Of a stretch of DNA of 64,000 bases, positions 46,398 to 55,319 are shown piece after piece. The translations under genes and the position numbers were made by a program. This stretch comes from an uncultured Bacteroidia bacterium (GTDB lineage Bacteria; Bacteroidota; Bacteroidia; Bacteroidales; Prolixibacteraceae), in assembly GCA_903923905.1 (NCBI GenBank), contig CAIXZH010000101.1, positions 1-64,000 of the forward strand, read 5' to 3'. Position 1 is the stretch's first letter. Every line of letters begins with the position of its first letter. The notes under the pieces were generated by a model. The model did no database searches and was not told where the DNA came from. It saw nothing but the letters and a program-made list of their open reading frames with translations.

Positions 46398-49300
46398 ATG
46401 CCTGTGATATTCAGGAATCTATTCCGTATATTCTTTTGTCTGACATTTCTGTGCAATCAGGTTGTTGCTCAGGATGTGCCCGCTATTCAATTCGTGAATC
46501 CATTTATTGGCACCTCGAATACCAGAACCCCTTCTCTTTGGGGAAGCGAAGGTGGTACCTATCCGGGGGCAGTTGCACCCTTTGGTTTTGTGCAACTAAC
46601 ACCTGAAACCAGAGCAGGGGATTCAAATGGATATAATTACCAGGATACCACTATCTGTTATTTTAGCTGCATCAATCATCTGACCGGGTACCCGGATGGA
46701 TCGTCAGGAATGATTCGCATAATGCCTGTCGAAGATGGGTTAAATATTCAATCCGGCAAATTTAATCGCACCTATAACCATCGTGACGAATTAGCAGTGC
46801 CCGGTTTTTACAGCGTGTTATTTCGGGATAATGGGACACTTACAGAAATTTCTGCTGCGGAACATTCGGGAATGTTTCGATTTAGTGTTCCACCTCACTT
46901 GAAACTGAAGATTTTTATAGGTGACCCTGGTAAAATTGAAACTGTTTCAACGAGAGTTTTAAGCGGTGAAACCTGTCACGCATTACTTTCTTTCAGTAGA
47001 GATATTCTAACCAAAGAAGAGATTCCAGGTGGATGCCTTCTGACTTTTGCACCTGTTGAACATGGGAAAAATGTTTTGGTCCTCAAAATCGGGGTCTCAC
47101 CGGTTGATTTTGAAAGTACCCGAAATAACCTTCAGTCAGAAACCGACAATCTCAGTTTTGATCAGTTTAAAATTCAAAATCAACTGAAATGGAAGAAGGC
47201 CTTATCAGTTATAACGGTGGAAGACACTGCAATAATTGCTAAAACTGTCTTTTATACAGCACTTTACCATTCTATGCTTATGCCATGGATCATCTCGGAT
47301 GTCAAAGGAAACTATAAAGGTGGAGACGGAACAGTTCACCAAACCAAAGGGCAAAATCAGTATGGAGGGTTCTCCGCCTGGGATACCTTTCGCTCTCTTC
47401 ATCCACTATTGTGTTTGATCGCTCCGGACCGGCAGCAGGATATGATCCTTTCAATGCTGGATGAATTCGAACAATCTGGCATGTTGCCGATCGGGCCCAT
47501 GACTGGAAATCATGTCATTGATATTCTCGTTGATTCTTACCTGAAAGGGATTGATCGTTTTGACAAAGTGCTGGCATATAAAGCAATGAAAGCATGTTTA
47601 GAAGCAGCGTCAGGTTCAACGGATTTTTCGGCTTATGCAAGCCTTGGATATGTCCCGGCTTCCTGTTCTGAATCGGTGACCAAAACAGTCGAATTTGCTT
47701 ATGATGACTGGGCTTTGTCGCAGTTTGCCGGAAAGGTAACGGGCGACCAGGATGAATATAACAAATTAGAGAAAAGGAGTTTTAATTACCGTAATCTTTT
47801 CAATCCAGAGGCGATGGCCTTATTGCCCCGCCAGGGAAATAAGTTCAACCTGAATCCGGGCAATTCAGGTTTTAAAGAGGGAGATCCATGGAGCTACTCG
47901 ATGTTTGTCCCCCAAAACCCCATCGACCTGATCAACCTTTTTGGAGGAGATGCAGAATTTGCAGAACACCTTGACAGTGCTTTGAGAAAGCAGTTCATCC
48001 TGTTTGATAACGAACCGGTTCTTCATGTTCCTTATCTTTTTAATTATGCCAACCGGGCTGACTTGACGCAAAAATGGGTGAGAAATCTTTTAACGACTCA
48101 TTATACACCATTCCCATGGGGATTGCCAGGAAACGACGATCATGGCGCCATGTCAAGCTGGTATGTTTTCAGTGCGATGGGCTTTTACCCTTTTTGCCCG
48201 GGCAGGCCAGTTTATGATTTAGGTTCCCCCATTTTTAAGAAGGTGACTATTCACATGCAAAATGGAAAGAAATGGGTCATCCGGACAAAAAATAATGGAA
48301 AGGATCGGCTATTTGTTAAAAGTATCGGGCTCGATGGACTACCCTTTAACAAATCATGGATAACTCATTCGACGATTGACAGGGGAGGCGAACTAATTTT
48401 TGAAATGGATAACGTTCCTCATCCGGTAAGCAGGGATGTTTTAACGGATGTTCTGCCTTCCGAAACAATAAAAGTAACTGATTTTCAGTTTACCGGATTT
48501 TACCCTTCACAGAAGCAGGTTAACCCGGACCAGTTATTCTACGTCAATTTCACACTCAAAAACAATGGAAGTAAAGGGACTAAGATTGTTAGGCTATTTG
48601 TCGACGGGAAAGAATATGCAAAAAAGAATATTCTGCTTGATGAAAACCTGGTAAAAAAAGATTCTATTCATTGCCGCCTCTATCCTCTGGGCACACGATT
48701 GATTAGGCTGGATCAGCTTAAAGAGCAATCCATTGAAGTTGTTCCGCAATCCAACAGTATCTCCTTACCCATTCAAGTAATTGATCTTAGTTGCAAGGCA
48801 ATTGTAAAAATCAATACTCCACTGAATTATTCCTTTCTGATGCAAAATAAAGGTGGCATCGATGAGACTGCAACGATCTCCGTTTTAGTGGATGATTCCA
48901 TCTGCGAAAAGCGAGTCGTTTCGCTGGCACCGGGGGAAATTAAAAAAATGGAGGGAAGGCTGCTTTTTAAAAAAGATGGCTTTCACAGACTTCAGGTTGG
49001 ATCAAAATTGAATCACATCAAGATTTATGAAAAGAATATTAATTCCGGGGTTATAGATTTGGTTGTCAGTAATACGGCTAAGGGAGATACGATCAAAGAT
49101 CAGTCAGGACTATGGAATAATGGACTGATCCATGGAAGGTCCGGTGATCCTGCTCCTTTTTTACAGGCTATTAAAGCCGATTCAATTTGTTATGCAGTAA
49201 TTCCCAATGCTAAAAGTCTGGATAATCTGGATGAGAGGATTACCATAATGGCCTGGGTTAAACCTACTGGAAATAACAGCGGATTGGCAGATATCATCAC

Positions 49301-49673
49301 CAAGGGCGATTTTATTGCGCTTCAATCTTCCGGCAGCAAATCGCTTTCGTGGTTCGCAGGTGGATGGGGCAGAGGAAGTTGCAGCGCTGATCTTCCGGAT
49401 AACTGGATGAATAACTGGCACCATATCGCAGGAGTAGCTGACGGGAGAACCCTTAAAATATATATAGATGGGGTGGAATCCGGTTCCGTGACAATAAATC
49501 CTCCGGTTAATCTCTCCTCACCTGCAAGATGGATGTTAGGGCGGAATGAAGAATTTCCTGACCAGCGATTTTTTGATGGATTTGTCAATCATTTTAAGAT
49601 CTTTGTTGAACCATTAAGCGAAGCGGAAATTTTATCGGAAATGCAGAACGGGAACCCGAAGAAAGAAAACTAA
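46398..49673 (+). CDS. GH92 alpha-mannosidase-family protein with LamG domain
   Basis: A 1091-residue exported enzyme (signal peptide ~1-25, ending VVAQ). The GH92 body runs to about residue 690: INPFIGTSNTRT-type start, YPGAVAPFGFVQLTPETR, GGFSAWDTFRSLHPL, and the C-terminal catalytic block GLPGNDDHGAMSSWYVFSAMGFYP. GH92 enzymes are calcium-dependent, inverting alpha-mannosidases. The usual GNEDCGQMSAW is changed to GNDDHGAMSSW, and the N-terminal GFSHTHLSG region is also divergent, so linkage preference may differ. Two beta domains follow: a CARDB-like segment (~700-880) and a LamG-type lectin (~890-1085). Its neighbour is an MGH1-like hydrolase. Confidence 0.88.
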   Translation: MPVIFRNLFRIFFCLTFLCNQVVAQDVPAIQFVNPFIGTSNTRTPSLWGSEGGTYPGAVAPFGFVQLTPETRAGDSNGYNYQDTTICYFSCINHLTGYPDGSSGMIRIMPVEDGLNIQSGKFNRTYNHRDELAVPGFYSVLFRDNGTLTEISAAEHSGMFRFSVPPHLKLKIFIGDPGKIETVSTRVLSGETCHALLSFSRDILTKEEIPGGCLLTFAPVEHGKNVLVLKIGVSPVDFESTRNNLQSETDNLSFDQFKIQNQLKWKKALSVITVEDTAIIAKTVFYTALYHSMLMPWIISDVKGNYKGGDGTVHQTKGQNQYGGFSAWDTFRSLHPLLCLIAPDRQQDMILSMLDEFEQSGMLPIGPMTGNHVIDILVDSYLKGIDRFDKVLAYKAMKACLEAASGSTDFSAYASLGYVPASCSESVTKTVEFAYDDWALSQFAGKVTGDQDEYNKLEKRSFNYRNLFNPEAMALLPRQGNKFNLNPGNSGFKEGDPWSYSMFVPQNPIDLINLFGGDAEFAEHLDSALRKQFILFDNEPVLHVPYLFNYANRADLTQKWVRNLLTTHYTPFPWGLPGNDDHGAMSSWYVFSAMGFYPFCPGRPVYDLGSPIFKKVTIHMQNGKKWVIRTKNNGKDRLFVKSIGLDGLPFNKSWITHSTIDRGGELIFEMDNVPHPVSRDVLTDVLPSETIKVTDFQFTGFYPSQKQVNPDQLFYVNFTLKNNGSKGTKIVRLFVDGKEYAKKNILLDENLVKKDSIHCRLYPLGTRLIRLDQLKEQSIEVVPQSNSISLPIQVIDLSCKAIVKINTPLNYSFLMQNKGGIDETATISVLVDDSICEKRVVSLAPGEIKKMEGRLLFKKDGFHRLQVGSKLNHIKIYEKNINSGVIDLVVSNTAKGDTIKDQSGLWNNGLIHGRSGDPAPFLQAIKADSICYAVIPNAKSLDNLDERITIMAWVKPTGNNSGLADIITKGDFIALQSSGSKSLSWFAGGWGRGSCSADLPDNWMNNWHHIAGVADGRTLKIYIDGVESGSVTINPPVNLSSPARWMLGRNEEFPDQRFFDGFVNHFKIFVEPLSEAEILSEMQNGNPKKEN

Positions 49674-49745
49674 AGGACAATTTGTCTATTGTTCTGCTAT
49701 TTAGTAATGTATACCGTAATTAGAAACTTATAAAACTGAGTCCTT

Positions 49746-51380
49746 ATGACCTCAAGACGTGATTTTTTTCTGAAAAGTGCCGTGATAGCAGGAGCAACAG
49801 CGTTTCCCGCAATTAAAGTAATGGCGGATGATCCGGTTCAGACTATCGCCACAACTACCGGGAAATTACCTTATAAAAATACGTACATTAAAAATGTGTT
49901 TGTCACAGAAAATGATTTCCGCAATGCCAAACCCAACATTATCGCGTCACCTGGTTTCCTGAAAGCAAAGGAGATACTGCCGGTTCCGTACTGGAAAGGA
50001 AACGAAACGGCCATTGACATGTACTGGAAAACCTGGGAAATTGCCTTCCGGAATATTAAAGATCCTGCACCGGCTTCAGGATTCATAACCTCTTACATTG
50101 ATACCGCTTACAATGGCAATATTTTCATGTGGGATTCCAATTTTATCACTCTTTTCACCCGTTATGGTTCACGCGCTTACCCTTTTCAGAGAACATTGGA
50201 TAATTTCTATGCCAAGCAGCATCCGGATGGTTTCATTTGCCGCGAAATCTGGGGAAATTCTGGTGAGGACTGCTTTAACCGGTACGATCCTACCAGTACC
50301 GGACCCAATCTGATTCCATGGAGTGAAATGGTCTATTTTGAGCACTTTGGAGAATGGGACCGGGTTAATAAAATATTTCCAGTGCTTGTTGCTTATTATC
50401 AATGGCTTAAGCTAAACCGAACCTGGCAGGATGGGTCTTACTGGTCGAGTGGTTGGGGAACCGGCATGGATAATCAGCCACGCGTTCCAAAGAACTATAA
50501 TCCGATCTTTTCTCACGGCCATATGACCTGGCTGGATACCTGCCTGCAGCAGCTTTTTATTGGAAAATTGCTTGTTGAATTTGGATTTTATGTCGAACGA
50601 TGGCAGGAGATCGAAGAGATTGAAGATGAAACTAAATCGCTTAAAAAACTGATCCGTGAAAAACTCTGGAATCCGAAAACCTCTTTCTTCTATGATAAAT
50701 ATGCTGATGGTAGCCAGGGAACACTGATGAGCATTGGCGCTTACTGGGCGCTGTGGAGTGATATCCTGAATAAGGATGAATTAAAAGCATTTGTATCCCA
50801 CCTGTTTGATCCGGTGACTTTCTACCGCAAACACCCGGTTCCCTCCATGCCCGCCAACCACGAAAAATACCAGGCAGATGGCAGGTATTGGGAAGGTGGG
50901 GTCTGGGCTCCGACCAATTATATGGTAATTAAAGGACTTCAACGAAATGGTCTGAACAAACAGGCCTTTGACCTGGCACAAAAACACCACGAACAGGTTG
51001 CAGAGGTGTTTAAAAAAACAAATACCTTTTATGAATATTATGCTCCGGAAGCGACTGAACCGGGATTACTTGCCCGTCCGGACTTTGTGGGTTGGACAGG
51101 ACTTGTTCCGGTGGCTCTACTCTTTGAATCGATCTTTGGCATCAACCCTAACTTCCTGAAAAAAACGATTGAATGGCATGTTAATCTGACAGATGAACAT
51201 GGGATTGACCGCTATCCGATCGGACCCGATGGCATGCTATCCCTGAAATGTGCAGCAAGAAGTTCAGTCAAACAACGCCCTTCAATTGAAATAAACTCAA
51301 ATCTGGAATTTAAACTTTTACTTACGTGGGAAGGCGGATCTGAAACATTTCAGGTAAAAGCCGGGCTTAATACGATTTAG
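49746..51380 (+). CDS. MGH1-like (GH63/GH37 clan) glycoside hydrolase
   Basis: A 544-residue protein with a twin-arginine-like signal (TSRRDFFLKSAVIAGATAF, residues 2-20). It forms an (alpha/alpha)6 barrel of the MGH1/GH63/trehalase group. Blocks are FMWDSNFITLFTRYG (residues 127-141), SGWGTGMDNQPR (235-246) with the likely acid Asp242, GRYWEGGVWAPTNYMVIKGL and the Glu region FYEYYAPE. Substrates in the group include glucosides and mannosyl-glycerate; this one is not resolved. It follows the GH92 gene by 72 bases and probably acts with it on the same glycan. Confidence 0.8.
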   Translation: MTSRRDFFLKSAVIAGATAFPAIKVMADDPVQTIATTTGKLPYKNTYIKNVFVTENDFRNAKPNIIASPGFLKAKEILPVPYWKGNETAIDMYWKTWEIAFRNIKDPAPASGFITSYIDTAYNGNIFMWDSNFITLFTRYGSRAYPFQRTLDNFYAKQHPDGFICREIWGNSGEDCFNRYDPTSTGPNLIPWSEMVYFEHFGEWDRVNKIFPVLVAYYQWLKLNRTWQDGSYWSSGWGTGMDNQPRVPKNYNPIFSHGHMTWLDTCLQQLFIGKLLVEFGFYVERWQEIEEIEDETKSLKKLIREKLWNPKTSFFYDKYADGSQGTLMSIGAYWALWSDILNKDELKAFVSHLFDPVTFYRKHPVPSMPANHEKYQADGRYWEGGVWAPTNYMVIKGLQRNGLNKQAFDLAQKHHEQVAEVFKKTNTFYEYYAPEATEPGLLARPDFVGWTGLVPVALLFESIFGINPNFLKKTIEWHVNLTDEHGIDRYPIGPDGMLSLKCAARSSVKQRPSIEINSNLEFKLLLTWEGGSETFQVKAGLNTI

Positions 51381-51400
51381 TTAATCTCAGCGGTTTCTGG

Positions 51401-51441
51401 TCCTGAAATAGGTTTACAGATTCTGTAAACAAAATTCAGGA
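51401..51441. repeat. nested dyad between convergent genes
   Basis: TCCTGAA (51401-51407) pairs with TTCAGGA (51435-51441). Inside, GTTTACAGA (51412-51420) pairs with TCTGTAAAC (51422-51430) around one base. The two internal gaps are four bases each, so the dyad is symmetrical. There is no T tract. It may be a bidirectional terminator between the hydrolase and AraC genes, or a protein-binding cruciform. Confidence 0.55.
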
Positions 51442-51500
51442 CGGGTTAATTTCTGGAATAAGTTTGAGAAAAAATATCAGATATTGGTTTTGGTACAGAT

Positions 51501-52370
51501 TTAGTCCTTTTTAAAGGCTGAAATGTATTCACTGGGGGTTAATTTCATAACCCGCTTAAACTGGTCGTTGAAATGAGATAAATTATTAAAACCACTCTCC
51601 ATTCCTGCCATGGAGATATTCATTTTTCTATCAACCATCAGTTTACAGGCATGTCCGATTCTCATTTCATTCAAAAAAGAGAGAAATGTTTTGCCGGTAT
51701 GTTTTTTAAAATACCGGCAAAAAGCAGTTGGAGAGATATTTACAGTACTGGCAACATCTTCAAGTTTAATGGGTTTGTTAAAATTCAGAATGATATGTTC
51801 GTGAATTTTGTTAAACCGATAAAAATCGAAGGTATTAATAGTTTTTGAATAGCCGATACTTGCATGATATTTATACTCCCTGGTATTTGCCATCATATCG
51901 AGTAACAGAATCAGTTCTGTAATCCTGCTTATGCCTGAAAGCTGGAAAATCCTGGCTATCTGGTCTCCTAACGTTTTTCTGCTTTTGCCAAGAAATTGAA
52001 CTCCTCGTTGCGTCTTCTTCAGAAAGTCACCAATCGCATTCATCTCAGGCAATTTGATAAAGTTACTATCAAAAATTTCTCTTCTAAACTGGATAATCAA
52101 CGCCTTTATTCCTGAGGTATCGGTCCCGTCAGAATATTTACGGTCACTCTTCCACCAATGAGGGACATTCTCTCCAATAATGCTAATCTCCCCATCTGCA
52201 AAGCGATGAATACCATCCCCGACATAACTGGTTCCTGAACTTTTGGCTACAAAAAGAATTTCGATTTCGGGATGGAAATGCCATGGCACCGCAAAATGTG
52301 GCCTTTCTTCATCGAAAAAAATGACCGATTCAGTAGGTATTGCAGCAAGTTTCTGATAAAATGGTTTCAT
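51501..52370 (-). CDS. AraC family regulator, probable control of inositol genes
   Basis: A 289-residue regulator starting at ATG 52370; a TTG at 52382 would add four residues. The N-terminal cupin (residues 15-115: PWHFHPEIEILFVAKSSGTSYVGDG) should bind a small ligand. The C-terminal pair of helix-turn-helix motifs (about 185-288) reads IKLEDVASTVNISPTAFCRYFKKHTG and SMAGMESGFNNLSHFNDQFKR, each seen in parts. It is divergent from the symporter that heads the inositol operon, with a palindrome between them. That position suggests it activates the operon and perhaps controls itself. No IolR-type repressor is in the window. Confidence 0.87.
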   Translation of the reverse strand: MKPFYQKLAAIPTESVIFFDEERPHFAVPWHFHPEIEILFVAKSSGTSYVGDGIHRFADGEISIIGENVPHWWKSDRKYSDGTDTSGIKALIIQFRREIFDSNFIKLPEMNAIGDFLKKTQRGVQFLGKSRKTLGDQIARIFQLSGISRITELILLLDMMANTREYKYHASIGYSKTINTFDFYRFNKIHEHIILNFNKPIKLEDVASTVNISPTAFCRYFKKHTGKTFLSFLNEMRIGHACKLMVDRKMNISMAGMESGFNNLSHFNDQFKRVMKLTPSEYISAFKKD

Positions 52371-52411
52371 AAAATCCAACAATTAGCCGAAATAATATAA
52401 TCCGGTTAAAA

Positions 52412-52428
52412 AATGCTAAAATAGCATT
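52412..52428. promoter_or_regulatory. palindromic operator candidate
   Basis: AATGCTA, three A, TAGCATT: a perfect 7-3-7 inverted repeat, 42 bases before the AraC start and 81 bases before the symporter start. Its position between divergent regulator and target genes suggests a binding site. Confidence 0.5.
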
Positions 52429-52471
52429 ATATTTAGATAAAAATGCCCAAAGGCGGAGAAAAAATTGATAC

Positions 52472-52479
52472 TATGTTTG
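52472..52479 (+). promoter_or_regulatory. candidate -7 element of the inositol operon
   Basis: TATGTTTG matches TAnnTTTG exactly, 30 bases before the ATG. No TTTG is present 19-21 bases upstream, which suits an activator-dependent promoter. Confidence 0.45.
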
Positions 52480-52508
52480 TTTTGACTCAACAAGGACAAA
52501 ACTGACTA

Positions 52509-54320
52509 ATGAAACAATTTGCAACGATCGACTGGATTGTCTTCCTCGGCTATGCCTCCATTATTGTTTTTACAGGATTATGGGTCTCCCGGTCAAAGAA
52601 AGGAGAACAAAAAACAACTTCCGACTATTTTCTTGCCGGTCGCTCTTTGCCATGGTGGACAATTGGAGCCGCCTTACTGGCTGCCAATATTTCGGCTGAA
52701 CATTTTATTGCCATGTCAGGGTCTGGTTATGCGGTCGGATTAGCCATTGCTGCCTACGAATGGATAGCCGCGATTGTGCTGATTTTTGTTGCCAAATATT
52801 TCCTTCCGGTTTTTATTCAAAAGGGGATCTACACGATGCCCCAGTTTTTGGCTCAGCGTTACGACAAAAGAGTAAGTACCATTATGGCTGTTTTCTGGGT
52901 GTTGGTCTACATTTTTGTAAATATGACAGCCGTTCTCTACCTGGGAGCTCTGGCCATGGAAAAAATTATCGGTGTTCCGATGGTCTATGGAATTATCGGG
53001 TTTTCGTTTTTTTCAGCGGTTTACTCTTTGTGGGGAGGGATGAAAGCTATTGCCTGGACCGATGTGATCAATGTTACAGTGTTGATTTTTGGAGGATTAT
53101 TGACCACTTTCCTGGCCGTTAGTGCCGTTGGCGTTGACCATGGGTTCTTCTCCGGATTTATCGAACTGATACACAAGGCTCCCCATAAATTTCATATGAT
53201 TATTGCAAAGGGGACTATCTTTGTCCCTGATGGTGCAGGAGGCAAGAAAGATGCTTTCCTCGATCTTCCCGGTCTGGGGGTCGTACTAGGTTCAATGTGG
53301 CTGACCAATTTTGCGTTCTGGGGATTTAACCAGTTCATTATTCAACGCGGATTGGCAGGGAAAAGTCTCAAGGAAGCCCAATATGGAGTGGTCTTTGCCG
53401 GTTATCTGAAATTATTAATACCCCTTTTGGTTGTGGTTCCGGGAATTGCAGCGTTTGCCCTTGGAGCTGATCTGGCAAAATCGGATGAAGCCTATCCATG
53501 GTTGCTGAGTAATATTGTTCCTGCCGGAATTAAGGGACTCGCCTTCTCCGCTATTGCAGCAGCTGCAGTCTCTGCCCTTAGCTCAATTGTAAACAGTGTT
53601 TCTACTGTTTTTACAATGGACATTTATAAAGCCCATTTAAGGAAAGGGACCGAAGATAAAAAACTGGTCATTGTCGGACGCGTTGTCGCCCTGATCGCTT
53701 TGATCATCGCCACCTGTGTGGCTCCGCAACTTAGGACACTTGATCAGGCATACCAGTATATCCAGGAGTACACCGGGTATATTTATCCCGGCGAATTCTT
53801 AATCTTTTTTTGCGGACTTTTCTGGCGCAAGTCAACCGCAACGGCTGCAGTCTGGATTGCCCTGCTTACCATCCCGCTGGGAATTCTGCTCAAAGTTATT
53901 AACCCGGGCCTCCCTTTCATCTTAAGAATCGGGTATGTCTTTATTATCCTAACCGTTGTAATGATTGGATTGAGCCTGCTTGACAAATCACATCAGGTTG
54001 AAAATCAATTTGCAGGTGACCTTGCAAAAAGAAGAACGGTTAAACTTGGATGGAGAATCATAGCTATAGCCGCTTTTGTTGGCCTTGTTGCAGCCTTTTT
54101 TGTGGTGCCTCTGCGAAATCTGGCTATCGAGGCTATATATGTCCTGGTCACCGGATTTATTTTGATCGGTACTATATTGATATTCAATTCTTCAAGTCAA
54201 ACCATGAACGAAAAAGGGTTGATTATCGAACGTTCGATGTTTAAAACTACGGATAAATTCAACATCGCAGCCATCGGTATTTGTGGGATATTGGCAGTTC
54301 TTTACGCATGTTTTTGGTAA
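52509..54320 (+). CDS. sodium:solute symporter (SSS family), probable inositol uptake
   Basis: A 603-residue inner-membrane protein with about 14 hydrophobic helices, of the SLC5/SSS family. Motifs are DYFLAGRSLPWWTIGAALLA (residues 40-59), NISAEHFIAMSGSGYAVG and FSAIAAAAVSALSSIVNSVSTVFTMDIY, which carries the sodium-site serines. It couples sugar or polyol uptake to sodium. As first gene of the inositol operon it is the likely myo-inositol importer, by context rather than by a sequence signature. Confidence 0.88.
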   Translation: MKQFATIDWIVFLGYASIIVFTGLWVSRSKKGEQKTTSDYFLAGRSLPWWTIGAALLAANISAEHFIAMSGSGYAVGLAIAAYEWIAAIVLIFVAKYFLPVFIQKGIYTMPQFLAQRYDKRVSTIMAVFWVLVYIFVNMTAVLYLGALAMEKIIGVPMVYGIIGFSFFSAVYSLWGGMKAIAWTDVINVTVLIFGGLLTTFLAVSAVGVDHGFFSGFIELIHKAPHKFHMIIAKGTIFVPDGAGGKKDAFLDLPGLGVVLGSMWLTNFAFWGFNQFIIQRGLAGKSLKEAQYGVVFAGYLKLLIPLLVVVPGIAAFALGADLAKSDEAYPWLLSNIVPAGIKGLAFSAIAAAAVSALSSIVNSVSTVFTMDIYKAHLRKGTEDKKLVIVGRVVALIALIIATCVAPQLRTLDQAYQYIQEYTGYIYPGEFLIFFCGLFWRKSTATAAVWIALLTIPLGILLKVINPGLPFILRIGYVFIILTVVMIGLSLLDKSHQVENQFAGDLAKRRTVKLGWRIIAIAAFVGLVAAFFVVPLRNLAIEAIYVLVTGFILIGTILIFNSSSQTMNEKGLIIERSMFKTTDKFNIAAIGICGILAVLYACFW

Positions 54321-54337
54321 CAAACGGCTTTCAGCGA

Positions 54338-54355
54338 TTAGCGGCTAGCCGCTAA
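54338..54355. repeat. intergenic repeat copy C (18-base palindrome)
   Basis: TTAGCGGCTAGCCGCTAA is a perfect 18-base palindrome between the symporter and aldolase genes. Its half TTAGCGGCT recurs at 57299-57308 in copy D, so it belongs to the same loose intergenic family. Confidence 0.5.
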
Positions 54356-54391
54356 TTACCAGTAAATAAATCGATTGATATAAATGAATTT

Positions 54392-55318
54392 ATGAGAGTC
54401 TCTATTAAAAAATTATATAAGGAAGCATACGGCAAATTTGGCATCGGGGCATTTAATGTATTCAATGCAGAGCAGGTGCATGGGGTATTCAGTGGAGCCT
54501 CTAAAGTATCAGCGCCGGTTATCATTCAGCTAACTCCTGTTGCCCGTGAATACCTCCATCCTGAAATGTTGGAAGGAATCTTAACCGCTGCCGGGAAAAT
54601 CTATCCGAAGGTCACTTTTACTGTTCATCTCGATCATGGAAATTATATACATTGTCTAAATGCGATCGAATCCGGATATTACAATTCCATTATGATCGAC
54701 GCGTCGCATGAAACTTTTGACGAAAATGTTCGGATTACCAGTGAGATTGCAGAACGTGCTCATGCCAAAGGGATTGCGGTCGAAGCGGAATTAGGGGTGT
54801 TAAGTGGTGTTGAAGATCATATTTCAATCGATGAGAAACTTGCCTTGTACACCGATCCCCAACAGGCTGAGGAATTTGTCCGTCGGACTGGTTGTGACAG
54901 CCTGGCTGTTGCCGCGGGAACAAGCCATGGCGCCTATAAATTTTCAGGGGGAGAGGGATTGCAACTGAATATTTTAAAAGAGATGCAACAGAGAATTCCG
55001 GGATTCCCGTTGGTTCTTCATGGCGCATCTGCAGTTCCGGCAGAGGAGGTGAACCGGATTAACCTTGCCGGTGGAACAATAAGCCCAGGCGCTAAAGGCA
55101 CAAATGATGAGGAATTACTAAAAGCAATCAACTTTGGTGTTTGTAAAGTGAATATTGCCACCGATATGCGCCTGATCTGGACCCGAATCCATCGTGAATT
55201 TTTTCGTGACTCCCCCGAATTATTTGACATGGTAATTCCCGGTAAAACCTATATGAATGTTCTGGAAGCTTTTGTGGCTCAAAAGTGCACTTTTTTAAAA
55301 TCCAATAACAGAAATTAA
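54392..55318 (+). CDS. iolJ: class II aldolase, 5-keto-2-deoxygluconate-6-phosphate cleaving
   Basis: A 308-residue class II fructose-bisphosphate-aldolase family enzyme. Zinc and substrate residues lie in FTVHLDHGNY, MIDASHE, AAGTSHGAYKF and LVLHGASAVP. In this operon it should split 2-deoxy-5-keto-gluconate 6-phosphate into dihydroxyacetone phosphate and malonic semialdehyde, the IolJ step. A general fructose-bisphosphate aldolase is the alternative, but its place next to iolB and iolC argues for IolJ. One base separates its stop from the iolB start. Confidence 0.85.
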   Translation: MRVSIKKLYKEAYGKFGIGAFNVFNAEQVHGVFSGASKVSAPVIIQLTPVAREYLHPEMLEGILTAAGKIYPKVTFTVHLDHGNYIHCLNAIESGYYNSIMIDASHETFDENVRITSEIAERAHAKGIAVEAELGVLSGVEDHISIDEKLALYTDPQQAEEFVRRTGCDSLAVAAGTSHGAYKFSGGEGLQLNILKEMQQRIPGFPLVLHGASAVPAEEVNRINLAGGTISPGAKGTNDEELLKAINFGVCKVNIATDMRLIWTRIHREFFRDSPELFDMVIPGKTYMNVLEAFVAQKCTFLKSNNRN

Positions 55319-55319
55319 A

